Below are positions 34,101 through 42,772 of a DNA stretch of 64,000 nucleotides, one piece after another (within the stretch, counting starts at the first letter, position 1; each line of letters begins with the position of its first letter). The stretch spans positions 73,193 through 137,192 of the forward strand of contig JAUJNG010000007.1 of the NCBI GenBank assembly GCA_030448265.1. The letters run 5' to 3'. The notes under the pieces are model-generated. The model saw nothing but the letters and a program-made list of their open reading frames with translations. It was not told the origin of the DNA and did not search any database. Source of the DNA: Abditibacterium sp. (lineage in GTDB: Bacteria > Armatimonadota > Abditibacteriia > Abditibacteriales > Abditibacteriaceae). The position numbers and the translations under genes are program-made.

Positions 34101-36367
34101 TTAACGAGTAGGGTTGCCGTAAAAAATTCCGCTTCCATTGGTGCCGATGAAAACACGGCCAAAGGTCTGGCGGCTCGCTTCCATTGCCATCGGCTGGTTG
34201 CCAATGGGTTTGGCGGGGTCGGTGATGTCTTTCCAGGTCGCGCCCAGGTCGGTGGAACGGTAGATTTTATCGACGGTATCGCCATCCAAACGGCCATAGA
34301 TGTAAAGCGTGGCCACCGCGCTGTCCGGCGCCGCTCTGCCCAGAGCGAAGTTGACCACGCTGGTCACGCCCTCAACTTTTCTCCACTTCGCGCCGCCGTC
34401 GGTCGAGTGATAAAGTCCTTCGCGCGGCGAGCGAGTCGGCGAATGAGAATAGGCGCTGTCCTGGGTGAAACAGGCCCACAGGCTGCCCGAGGCGCCAGGC
34501 TGCGTTTTAAGATGGCTCGATGCAAAGGTGGGCAGCGTTTGACCGGCTGCGCCGTTCATTAACTTGAAACTGGCGCCGCCATCGGTGCTGCGGTAAATTT
34601 TGCCGTCGCTCTGGCTGAGCACCGTGAACGTGCCGCCGTTTTCCGGATCGGCGACAAGACGCGTTTTGACGCCGTAAATGCCCCAGGGAGTTGGCGCCGC
34701 AGACGCGGGCAGTCCGGCGCAGGGCTGCCAGGTCGCGCCGCCATCCCTGGTGTATTGCCAGGGATTTTCGACGGGCACTGGTGTCCACTCCGGCTGCGAC
34801 TGCGAGACGTTGCGGTTGCACATCACCACCATGTTTTTGGGGTCGGTCGCCGAAATAGCACCGTGAAGCGGCAGCACCGTGAAGCGGCAGCACATTGGCG
34901 GGGAAACCGGCGACCTGATGCCAGGAAAGTCCCGCATCGGAGGAAACCACGACCGACGGAACGCGCCCCGCGAAGCCCTGGGTTCCGATTCGCAGCATAC
35001 GCGACGGATTTTTCTCCTGATAAGCGATGCTGGTGGAATGCCCGATCCAGTTGCCGGTTTTGACTCCCAGACGGCGCGAGGGATAGGCGTCCAGACCGTT
35101 GTCGTGGGCAAAACCATCGACATCGAGGATCGCGCTCAGCAGTTCCGGCCCGATGGGCGGCGTCGCCAGCATATTGATGCAGGTTTCTTCGTGCCCCGCC
35201 ACGATACTTTTGAAATTGACTTCGGACGCCTCAATGTTCTCGGTTCGCAGCACGCCCGACCAACTCACGCCCCAGACTTGTTTGGTGTTGGCGGGGTTGA
35301 AAGCCAGGGCCGAAACGTTGACAATCTGAAACTGGTAGCCCCACGGCACGGTCACTTCATGCACGGCGGGCAAACGCTTCCACGTCGCGCCGCCATCGAA
35401 GGTGCGAAACAGGCGCCCGCCGTCGGGAGCTTTGAAGCTGCCGTCCAGGTCGCTGAACCAGAATGTCCTGCGGGTCGCGCGGGTTGATGGCGATACCGAC
35501 GTAAGGGACGGCTTCACCGCCAGGCGCGAAATTTCCCCATTTTCCGTTGCTCCATTTGCTGACACCGGCGCCATGCGTTGCCCACAGCGCGCCATTGGCG
35601 CCCACGATGAGGCGCCGCACATCGAGCGGCCCGTCGGGAACGAGCGCCCAGTTCGCGCCCTCATCGCGCGATTGGTAAATGCCCGCGCCCGAAACCGCCG
35701 CGTAAACCACGCTGGCATTGGCCGGATCGAAGGCGACCGACAAAACGCCCAGATTATCTTGGGCGACGGGAATTTGGGCGTTTTTCGTCCAATTTTTGCC
35801 GCCGTCGGTGCTGCGGAGCAATCCGTCGCGGCGCGAACCGAAAAGCAGCACACGGCCATCGCGCCGACTGACCGCGAGCCGTTCGCCGCCCCAGCGCCGC
35901 GCCTGGTTGCTGCCCATCGGCACGCGCAGGCCCAGTTTCGTCCAGTTCGCGCCGCGATCAACCGATTTGAATACCGCGCCATCGCCTTTGTCGGTGTAGG
36001 CGCCGCACGCCATATACACCGTATCGGGCGCGTTGACATCGAGTGCTAACGACTCCACGCCATAATAATTGGCTTCGGGATAGGTGAAATGGTTGCTGAG
36101 CGAAATCCAGCGCGCGCCGACCTCATCCCAGCGATAAACGCCGCCCACATCGGTTCGCATATAAGTGACGTGCGGCCCTTTGGGATGAACTTCGATGCCG
36201 GTCACCCAGCATCCGATGCCGCTCACCGCAACATTTTTCCAGGCATAAGACGACCTATTCTGCGCGGCGAGATGACGCGGCGCCACTTCCTGCGCCGGAG
36301 CGCAGGAAGTGGACAATTGAGTGGCTATCGCCATAAAAAGAGGGAGTTGGAGGCGGTGAAAGCGCAT
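34101..36367 (-). pseudogene. GH74/sortilin-like beta-propeller enzyme gene with two frameshifts
   Basis: About 750 codons in three frames encode a secreted beta-propeller with many BNR-type blades (STDGGKNWTK, RTFDGGATWK, STDGGASFK, STDLGATWKD). WVTGIEVHPKGPHVTYMRTDVGGVYRW near the start is GH74/xyloglucanase-like (cited parts: GIEVHPKGPHVTYMRTDVGG). The first shift, near 35465, follows INPRDPQDI and looks like loss of TT from ATTTTC. The second is made by the 16-bp tandem duplication at 34859-34890; removing one unit restores VLPLHGAISATDPKN. Everything else looks intact, so decay is recent, or these are assembly errors. Confidence 0.85.
34859..34890. repeat. 16-bp tandem duplication disrupting the GH74-like gene
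   Basis: CACCGTGAAGCGGCAG occurs twice head to tail. Sixteen is not a multiple of three, so the second unit shifts the reading frame of the minus-strand gene. Confidence 0.92.
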
Positions 36368-36401
36368 GGGGTCTCTTCCGGATTGTGCATGCGGGTGTTG
36401 A

Positions 36402-36998
36402 CTAAATATCGTCTCGCGTGTAGGTCGCGGCCCGCGTGTCGATGCGCGAGTGGTGCAGCCATTTGGCGTGGCCGTCCATGAAGACGATGACGGTGCCGCC
36501 GAAGTGACGGCCGCACTCGTCGGTCAATGGCCCTGTGACATCGACGCCGCCCCCGATTTGCGTCGTGCCAGGGCATGGCTTCGAATAGCGCATCCGGTTG
36601 AAGCCGCGGGGGAAACTGCCGTTGAAAAAGGTCATGTTGCCTCCAATCACATCGCCCATCAGATATACCGAGGAGACACGCGGCACAGCCGCAATCGCCA
36701 CCGAGCCGGTCTGACTGTTCACCACGTTTTCCAGAGCCGCATAGGTGTTGATAATGGGCTTTCCAAAGGTGTTGACGTAAGGATTGGAAGTGCCGTTATC
36801 AGTCCAGCCCGACCTGGCTTGATTTTCGTTTTGCGTCGGGCAATAGAAGATTTGCGTGCTCTTGATGTAAGGATAAAGCTGAAGGGGCCAGTTGTAAATT
36901 CGGTGGTGGTCAAAGCAGGCAGGTTGGGTTGAACTGTAGTTGATGGTCATCCAAAGCGTGAAGTGCGTGGCACAAGGCAGGTGGTGGCCTGGCATCAC
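36402..36998 (-). pseudogene. Truncated prepilin-type H-X9-DG protein (DUF1559-like)
   Basis: The surviving C-terminal portion, up to about 198 aa, includes YPYIKSTQIFYCPTQNE and ends with the H-X9-DG motif (RHFGGTVIVFMDGHAKW). Intact relatives have an N-terminal prepilin cleavage site and a long helix, both absent here. The upstream end runs into the IS1-like fragment near 36983, so an insertion probably cut it. It lies 34 bp upstream of the GH74-like gene. Confidence 0.75.
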
Positions 36999-37360
36999 GG
37001 CTCGCGCTCCTGCTCTGCTGCCGCCAGTTGTGGGAAAAGATCCCCACAGCTTACAAACAGGGCTTAATCTTCACCGACTTCTGGAAGGCGTATCAAGAGG
37101 TCGTGCCAGACCACCAGCCCAGACCACCAGCCCAGACCACCAGCACCGACCACCAGCACCGACCTTGTGCCAAACAAGATGGACAGACCAACCATGTCGA
37201 GCGCTTCAACCTCACGCTGCCACAGCGCATCGCCAGACTGACCCGCAAGACGCTCTCCTTTTCTAAATCTCACAGCATGCACCTCATCCACATCCGTGCC
37301 TTCTTCCTGCAATATAACCTCGAACAAGCCAGAAAATACCAACCAGCCTGCGTCACTTGA
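36983..37360 (+). mobile_element. IS1-family transposase C-terminal fragment
   Basis: The frame LWEKIPTAYKQGLIFTDFWKAYQEVVP followed by NHVERFNLTLPQRIARLTRKTLSFS (each over 20 in full; key parts TDFWKAYQ and NHVERFNLTLPQR) is typical of the DDE half of IS1 InsB. The D of TDFW and E of HVERF are catalytic. The N-terminal zinc-finger/HTH half and first catalytic Asp are missing, and I see no terminal repeats or target duplication. The 382-bp stretch 36999-37381 contains nothing else. Confidence 0.82.
37108..37164. repeat. 13-bp tandem repeat inside the IS1 fragment
   Basis: AGACCACCAGCCC occurs twice, followed by AGACCACCAGCAC, CGACCACCAGCAC and a partial CGACC. It expands the loop between the last two catalytic residues of the transposase into a Pro/Thr/His-rich stretch. 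Confidence 0.85.
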
Positions 37361-37381
37361 CCACTACCCACTATCGTTTCC

Positions 37382-38350
37382 TTAAATCGCTTCCGCCCAT
37401 TCCCGCGCGTGGTAAGTGATGATCAAATCCGCCCCCGCGCGCTTGAATGAAATCAAGGTTTCGTCAATCAACTGCTTCTCGTTGATCCAGCCTATTTGCC
37501 CCGCCGCTTTAATCATGGCGTATTCGCTCGACACGTTGTAAACGCAAAGCGGTAGGTCGAAACGCTCGCGCGCGTCGCGCACCAAATCGAGGCAGAACAG
37601 GCCAGGTTTGATGATGAGCGCGTCGGCGCCTTCTTCGGTATCGAGCGCCATTTCGCGCAGCGCCTCGCGGCGATTGGAAATGTCCATTTGATAACTTCTG
37701 CGGTCGCCGAAAGAAGGCGCGCTGCCCGCCGCGTCGCGGAAGGGGCCGTAGAAAGCACCGGCGAATTTCGCAGCGTAAGACATAATCGGCGTCATCGCAC
37801 AACCGGCTGCATCCAGAGCGCCTCGGATCGCGGCGACGCGGCCATCCATCATATCCGAAGGCGCCACCATGTCGCAACCCGCGCGCGCATACGCCACCGC
37901 GACACGGCCCAGAAGTTCGAGCGTCGCATCGTTATCGACCGTCTCGCCGTGCAAAATTCCGCAGTGACCGTGATCGGTGTATTCGCAGGCGCACACGTCG
38001 GCAATCACGCACACTTCGGGCGCCAATCTTTTGATTTCACGAATTGTGCGCGGCACAGGGCCGTTCGGGTCGGTGGCTGAGGTGCCGATGGCATCTTTGG
38101 AATCGGGAATGCCGAACAAAATCACGGCGGGAATACCCAGATTCCACAATTCGAGAGCTTCTTTAGCTGACGTATCGGGCGAAAAACGGTTTTGGCCTGG
38201 CAAAGAAGCGATGGGTTCGCGGATATTCTCGCCGGTCTGGACGAAAAGCGGCGCGATTAAATCGGTGGGTGCGACGTGATTTTCGCGCATCATGGCGCGA
38301 AGCGTCGGGTTCTGGCGCAGACGGCGAGGGCGTTGAATTGGGAAAGCCAC
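37382..38350 (-). CDS. hemB: Delta-aminolevulinic acid dehydratase (porphobilinogen synthase)
   Basis: Condenses two 5-aminolevulinate molecules to porphobilinogen for haem synthesis; 322 aa. The zinc-type cysteines C120, C122 and C130 are present (DVCACEYTDHGHCG). Schiff-base lysines are K195 (SYAAKFAGAFYGPFRDA) and K248 (IIKPGL). The N-terminal RPRRLRQNPTLRAMMREN is standard. No other haem genes are adjacent. Confidence 0.96.
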   Translation of the reverse strand: MAFPIQRPRRLRQNPTLRAMMRENHVAPTDLIAPLFVQTGENIREPIASLPGQNRFSPDTSAKEALELWNLGIPAVILFGIPDSKDAIGTSATDPNGPVPRTIREIKRLAPEVCVIADVCACEYTDHGHCGILHGETVDNDATLELLGRVAVAYARAGCDMVAPSDMMDGRVAAIRGALDAAGCAMTPIMSYAAKFAGAFYGPFRDAAGSAPSFGDRRSYQMDISNRREALREMALDTEEGADALIIKPGLFCLDLVRDARERFDLPLCVYNVSSEYAMIKAAGQIGWINEKQLIDETLISFKRAGADLIITYHAREWAEAI

Positions 38351-38357
38351 ATCTCAA

Positions 38358-38685
38358 ATTTAGCCACAGATGAACACCGATGAACAAGATGATAATGGAT
38401 AATTCTCCCATCATCCCTTCGTTTTTTCCCTCGCTTCGTAGTGCAAAAGCAGGAGTTGTTCGGCGCCCAAAGCCAGCAATCCGTAAGTGGTGCCATTTGC
38501 ATCCGCAAATTCAACCTCAAAGGCCCTGCCGTTATCGTAAACCTCGACCACCGCACCGACCTGCCCACGCCACAAATTTTCGTCGGGTAAATCTTCCAGC
38601 AAAGCGACTATATCGAAAAGTTTTATCTTTCTCATCTGCTTTTTTCCTCATTCGTGTTCATCGGTGTCCATCTGTGGCTAAATTG
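38358..38685. repeat. Inverted repeats flanking the DUF4926-like gene
   Basis: TTTAGCCACAGATGAACACC plus GATGAAC at about 38359-38385 is repeated inverted as GTTCATCGGTGTCCATCTGT plus GGCTAAA at about 38657-38683, with one mismatch. The arms are about 27 bp, and the 225-bp DUF4926-like gene lies exactly between them. It resembles a small cassette with terminal inverted repeats, or a repeat of the CCACA-end group that carries a gene. Confidence 0.82.
38411..38635 (-). CDS. DUF4926-like small protein
   Basis: A 74-aa soluble protein (MRKIKLFDIVALLEDLPDEN at its start) with GQVGAVVEVYDNG and FEVEFADANGTTYGLLALGAEQLL, which matches the DUF4926 pattern. Such genes are common as solitary, mobile-looking genes. 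Function is unknown. It is enclosed by inverted repeats and lies between hemB and anmK without clear operon links. Confidence 0.8.
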   Translation of the reverse strand: MRKIKLFDIVALLEDLPDENLWRGQVGAVVEVYDNGRAFEVEFADANGTTYGLLALGAEQLLLLHYEAREKTKG

Positions 38686-38690
38686 AAAGC

Positions 38691-39791
38691 ATGAAAGTTA
38701 TCGGATTGATGTCGGGCACGAGCGTGGATGGCATCGACGCCGCGCTGTGCGAAATTTCGGGTTCGGGCGAGAGCCTGACGGCGCAAGTCCTCGATTTCAG
38801 GTGTTTCCCCTGGGAAGACGCCTTGCGCGAACGCATTTTGCGGGCGGGTGCCAATGAGTGCGATGTGCGCGAAGTCGCGCGCTTAAACGTCGAAATCGGC
38901 GAAGCGTTCGCGGGCGCGGCACTGGGGCTCATCGAAAAACACGGGCCGGTGGAGTTGATTGGCTCGCACGGCCAGACGATTTGCCATTTGCCCGACGATA
39001 GCGCCACGCTGCAAATCGGCGAGCCTTCGATCATCGCGGCGCGAACAGGGGCGACGACCGTAGCCGATTTTCGCGTCGCGGATATGGCGCAGGGCGGGCA
39101 GGGCGCGCCACTCATCGCCTACGCCGACTGGGTTTTGCTGCGCGACCAAGCCAAAAATCGGGTGATTCAAAACATCGGCGGCATCGCCAACTGCACGATT
39201 CTGCCCGCCGGTTGCGATTTGGAACAGGTGCGCGCCTGGGACACCGGCCCTGGCAATATGGTGATGGACGAATGCGCGCGCCAGCTTTTCGGGGTTTCTT
39301 ACGACCAGAACGGCGAGTTGGCGGCGCGGGGCAATCCGGCGTCGTGGTTTTACGGTGATTTGGGGCGACTGCATCCGTTTTTCGCGCAAAAGCCGCCCAA
39401 AACGGCGGGGCGTGAAGAATTCGGCGCAGCGTTCGCGGCGGGATTTCACATCGTGAGGCGCGACCCGCACGATATTCTGGCCGAAGTGACGTGGATTACC
39501 GCCTATTCCATCGCGGAATCGTTGCGCCAGTTCGCGGGCTTCGAGGGCGATTTCGAGATGATTGTCGGCGGCGGCGGCGCTCAAAATTCGACCCTGATGC
39601 GAATGCTGCGCGATGAACTGCCGCGCGCCACGATTATGGGTCACGAAGAAGTGGGAATCGATTCGGATGCCAAAGAAGCGCTCGCTTTTGCGATTCTGGC
39701 GCACGAAACCATGAACGGCGTGGCGACGGGCGTTCGGGGCGCGACGGGCGCGCGCAAAGCGGCGGTTCTGGGCAAAATCGTGAGGGCGTGA
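38691..39791 (+). CDS. anmK: Anhydro-N-acetylmuramic acid kinase
   Basis: A 366-aa ASKHA-fold kinase for recycled cell-wall 1,6-anhydro-MurNAc. Landmarks are the start MKVIGLMSGTSVDGIDAALC, GSHGQTICHLP, QNIGGIANCTIL, WDTGPGNMVMDECAR and VGGGGAQNSTLM. The start codon is six bases after the flanking inverted repeat. No recycling partners (such as murQ) are adjacent. Confidence 0.95.
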   Translation: MKVIGLMSGTSVDGIDAALCEISGSGESLTAQVLDFRCFPWEDALRERILRAGANECDVREVARLNVEIGEAFAGAALGLIEKHGPVELIGSHGQTICHLPDDSATLQIGEPSIIAARTGATTVADFRVADMAQGGQGAPLIAYADWVLLRDQAKNRVIQNIGGIANCTILPAGCDLEQVRAWDTGPGNMVMDECARQLFGVSYDQNGELAARGNPASWFYGDLGRLHPFFAQKPPKTAGREEFGAAFAAGFHIVRRDPHDILAEVTWITAYSIAESLRQFAGFEGDFEMIVGGGGAQNSTLMRMLRDELPRATIMGHEEVGIDSDAKEALAFAILAHETMNGVATGVRGATGARKAAVLGKIVRA

Positions 39792-39803
39792 TCGAGGTTT
39801 TAA

Positions 39804-39893
39804 TAACCATAGAGACGCGGAGACACAGAGGATTTTTTTGAGATAGGAAAAGAAAACTCAAAAGATCCTCTGTGTCTCCGTGTCTCTGTGGTT
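39804..39893. repeat. CCATAGAGACGCGGAG-type inverted repeat
   Basis: AACCATAGAGACGCGGAGAC plus ACAGAGGAT pairs with ATCCTCTGTGTCTCCGTGTC plus TCTGTGGTT (29-bp arms, few mismatches, 32-base loop). It belongs to the CCACA/CCATA-end group. Confidence 0.87.
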
Positions 39894-39933
39894 CATCCTG
39901 AAGCCGGACTTTGGTTTGCCCTGTGCGCCCGCG

Positions 39934-40712
39934 ATGAAAACTTCCCTTTTGCTTCTCGGCGCCGTTTTACTGGGCGCCATTGTTCCCGCCAACGCCAAAG
40001 TCGTCACCAAGACTGTCGAATATTCGCAGGGCGGACAGGCTTTGCAGGGTTATCTGGCCTACGACGATTCGTTCAAGGGCAAACGGCCTGGCGTTCTGGT
40101 GGCGCACCAGTGGAAAGGTTTGAGCGAATACGAAATGCGCCGCGCGCGGATGCTGGCTCAGATGGGTTATGTGGCTTTTGCGCTCGATATTTACGGCAAA
40201 GGCGTGCGCCCCAAAACACCAAAGAAGCGGGCGCGCAGGCCGGAAAATTCCGCGCCAATCGCCCGCTTCTGCGCGAACGCGCCCGTGCTGCCGTCGTGAC
40301 GCTGCGAAAACAGCCCCATGTCGATGGAAATCGGCTGGCGATTATCGGCTACTGTTTTGGCGGCGGGACGGCGCTCGAACTGGCGCGAAGCGGCGCCGAT
40401 TTAAAGGGATTCGTGAGCTTTCACGGCAATCTCGACACGCCCAATCCCGCGCTGACGAAAAACATCAAAGGCAAAATGTTGGTTTTGCACGGCGCGGTCG
40501 ATCCCCTCGTGCCTCTCGAAAGCATTCTCGCTTTTCACGAGGAAATGGAAGCCGTCAAAGCCGATTATCAGTTCATCGCTTATAGCGGCGCGGTGCATTC
40601 GTTCACTGAACGCGAAGCGGGCAATGATCCCTCCGATGGCGTGGCATATAACGAAAAGGCTGACCGGCGTTCGTGGGAAGCGATGAAAACGTTATTTGCC
40701 GAGATTTTTTAG
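39934..40712 (+). pseudogene. Secreted dienelactone hydrolase-family gene with one frameshift
   Basis: A signal peptide (MKTSLLLLGAVLLGAIVPANA) precedes KVVTKTVEYSQGGQALQGYL. The family alpha/beta hydrolase then has the Cys nucleophile in GYCFGGGTA, Asp in GAVDPLVPL and His in GAVHSFTE. The frame changes near 40210: the first part ends GKGVRP and the rest resumes as QNTKEAGAQAG. A single lost C in a run (CCCC, expected CCCCC) explains it. Both halves are otherwise clean, so either a fresh mutation or a sequencing error is possible; if the base is restored the product is about 260 aa. Confidence 0.85.
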
Positions 40713-40762
40713 TCGAATTGGAGAACGCGAAGCGTTAGCGAGTGAGGCATTGCAGTCAGATT

Positions 40763-41398
40763 TCAATAAGAGTCGGCTTTCAAACCAACTTCTGCAAGTG
40801 GATTCTGGCGCAATTTTTCCTCTTCCGGCTTGGAACTGTTCCACCATTTTCGCATGGTGTCGGAAACGAGTTTTTCCTTACTCTTCCCGCTTTTAGCTTG
40901 AGATAGTCGCGAAAAGTCGGACTGAAAAAAATAGCCTTTGAGAAGCGTTTTATTAAGTCGCACTTCTTCCGCCAGAAACATCGCCTGCATTTCCTGCCCT
41001 TCTTTACTTTCAATCGGACGGCGAAAAATGGCGTCGAGCAAACGGATTCTCGCCTTTTCAGATAACGGCGAAATCAGCCCGTATTCGCGGCCCTTCGCTT
41101 GACGAATATAAAAATGCGCGATGGCATCCACTTCTTCTCTTGAAGTGGATTTTTCGAGGCGCTCGCGCAGAAAAACCTGCACGGGTTCGGGGACGTAGCC
41201 GCCGCCATGATTCCATATTCTGGTGCGGTAGTTTTGGAGGTAAACATCTTTAGACGGCGAATTGGTGTAGCCAAGGCGAAAGAGGGCGATGCTGGGCAAA
41301 CTGCGCGAATCAATCACTGCCAAAGCGTAGATAAGCGTCAAACAAAGGCAGACAGCGCCCGAAATAAGCATCTGAAGCCGAGAAAACCTTTTCTTCAT
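40763..41398 (-). CDS. Unknown protein with one N-terminal membrane anchor
   Basis: A 211-aa protein with a hydrophobic segment at residues 9-30 (LISGAVCLCLTLIYALAVI) and a charged remainder predicted to lie outside. I recognise no domain; the mature part is Lys/Arg/Glu-rich and probably helical (RLLDAIFRRPIESKEGQEMQ). It starts just after the ruvB terminator and converges with the dienelactone hydrolase gene. Codon use looks like its neighbours. Confidence 0.65.
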   Translation of the reverse strand: MKKRFSRLQMLISGAVCLCLTLIYALAVIDSRSLPSIALFRLGYTNSPSKDVYLQNYRTRIWNHGGGYVPEPVQVFLRERLEKSTSREEVDAIAHFYIRQAKGREYGLISPLSEKARIRLLDAIFRRPIESKEGQEMQAMFLAEEVRLNKTLLKGYFFQSDFSRLSQAKSGKSKEKLVSDTMRKWWNSSKPEEEKLRQNPLAEVGLKADSY

Positions 41399-41403
41399 GG
41401 CCC

Positions 41404-41442
41404 AAATAAAAACTCCGGCTGAGACTATTCAGCCGGAGTTTC
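41404..41442 (-). terminator. Intrinsic terminator after ruvB
   Basis: AACTCCGGCTGA and TCAGCCGGAGTT form a 12-bp stem. On the minus strand it is followed by a T-rich tract (TTTTTATTT). It lies just after the ruvB stop and just before the unknown gene at 40763-41398. Confidence 0.85.
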
Positions 41443-41445
41443 GCA

Positions 41446-42546
41446 TTATTTCCCATCCAAACTGCGCGCTTTTTTCATCTCGCGCAAGCGTTCATCGGCA
41501 TCGGCGGCTTCTTCCAAGAGCGAAAGCTGCGGCGTCAAAGCCGAAGCCGGTGGAAGCGCGCCGAGATGTTCGTAGGCGCGTTTGGTGATGCGCCGTCCCG
41601 CCGGAGTGCGCGCCAGAAAGCCGATTTTGAGCAGATACGGCTCAACCACATCGACCAGGGTGTCGGATTCTTCGTTCAAAGTCGCGGCGAGGGCTTCGAT
41701 GCCGACCGGCCCGCCTTCGTAAACGTCTTTGATGACGTTCATCATGGCGTGATCGAGGCGGTCGAGGCCCAGTTCGTCGATGCCTTCGAGTTTCATCCCG
41801 TCGCGCGCGATTTGCGCGGTGATTTCGCCGTCGGCGCGCACCTGGGCGTAGTCGCGCACGCGGCGCAGCAGGCGGTTGGCGACGCGCGGCGTGCCGCGAG
41901 AGCGCCGCGCGATTTCGCGGGCGCCTTCGGCATCGACCGGCGTGCCCAGAATGTGCGCGCTGCGCCGCACAATCGACACCAAGTCTTTCTCTTCGTAAAA
42001 ATCGAAATGCTGCTGCAAACCGAAACGGTCGCGCAGGGGGCGCGTAAGCATCGCGGGCCGCGTCGTGGCGCCAATAATGGTGAATTTTTCGAGGCGAATC
42101 GGCAGGGGTTTGGAATACATCCCTTTGTCGAGCGTGAAATTGACGATCCAGTCTTCCATCGCCGAATACAAAAATTCTTCCACGATGCGCGGCAGACGGT
42201 GAATTTCATCGATGAAAATGATGTCGCCTTCTTTGGCGTTGACCAGAAAGCCCATCACATCGCCAGGACGCTCCAAAGCGGGGCCGGAAGTGAGCGAGAT
42301 GTCGCGGCCCAGCTCTTCGGCGATGATGTAGGCGAGGGTGGTTTTTCCCAATCCTGGCGGGCCGTGCAAGAGCAGATGATCGAGCGGTTCGCCGCGCGCC
42401 ATGCTGGCTTCGATAGCGATTTTAAGGCGCTCGACGGTTTCGCGCTGGCCGGTGTATTCGCGGAGCGATTTGGGGCGCAGTCCCCAGTTGAAATCTTTCT
42501 CTCCGCCGCCGTCTTCGTGGGACGAAACAATGCGTTCGCGTGACAT
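41446..42546 (-). CDS. ruvB: Holliday junction branch-migration ATPase RuvB
   Basis: AAA+ motor of the RuvAB complex, 366 aa. Walker A is HGPPGLGKT (61-69), Walker B is IFIDEIHRL, sensor 1 is IGATTRPAMLTRPLRDRFG and the C-terminal winged helix has YLLKIGFLARTPAGRRIT. The N-terminal FNWGLRPKSLREYTGQ is standard. A C-terminal tail of about 30 aa (SLLEEAADADERLREMKKAR) is slightly longer than usual. ruvA and ruvC are not nearby. Confidence 0.97.
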   Translation of the reverse strand: MSRERIVSSHEDGGGEKDFNWGLRPKSLREYTGQRETVERLKIAIEASMARGEPLDHLLLHGPPGLGKTTLAYIIAEELGRDISLTSGPALERPGDVMGFLVNAKEGDIIFIDEIHRLPRIVEEFLYSAMEDWIVNFTLDKGMYSKPLPIRLEKFTIIGATTRPAMLTRPLRDRFGLQQHFDFYEEKDLVSIVRRSAHILGTPVDAEGAREIARRSRGTPRVANRLLRRVRDYAQVRADGEITAQIARDGMKLEGIDELGLDRLDHAMMNVIKDVYEGGPVGIEALAATLNEESDTLVDVVEPYLLKIGFLARTPAGRRITKRAYEHLGALPPASALTPQLSLLEEAADADERLREMKKARSLDGK

Positions 42547-42624
42547 AAGAACCTCTTTACTCGTTTCAGTGAAAGCGAAGGAAGTTTAGCGCAACGAGAG
42601 CGATTTGGCTATGAAGGCCTTTGA

Positions 42625-42735
42625 ATTCCGCAGTTGAGCGAGCAGGTTTGTAGTAGCGCCGCAAGGCGCGTTGATGAGACATTGCACACACGCGCCTTGC
42701 GGCGCTACTACAAACCTACACGCTCAACTCGGAAT
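42625..42735. repeat. Nested inverted repeat with GTAGTAGCGCCGCAAGG core
   Basis: The outer ATTCCGCAGTTGAGCG pairs with CGCTCAACTCGGAAT. The inner AGGTTTGTAGTAGCGCCGCA plus AGGCGCG pairs exactly with 42691-42717. The inner arms match those at 11415-11497 with few changes, but the outer arms are different. Confidence 0.87.
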
Positions 42736-42772
42736 GCATAAATGCCTGAAACCGAGTCGCAGGCAAAGACAA

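Noticed and set aside
36940..37266. 108-codon frame over the IS1 fragment
   Set aside because: It is out of frame with the conserved transposase residues, which are read from about 36983 in another frame.
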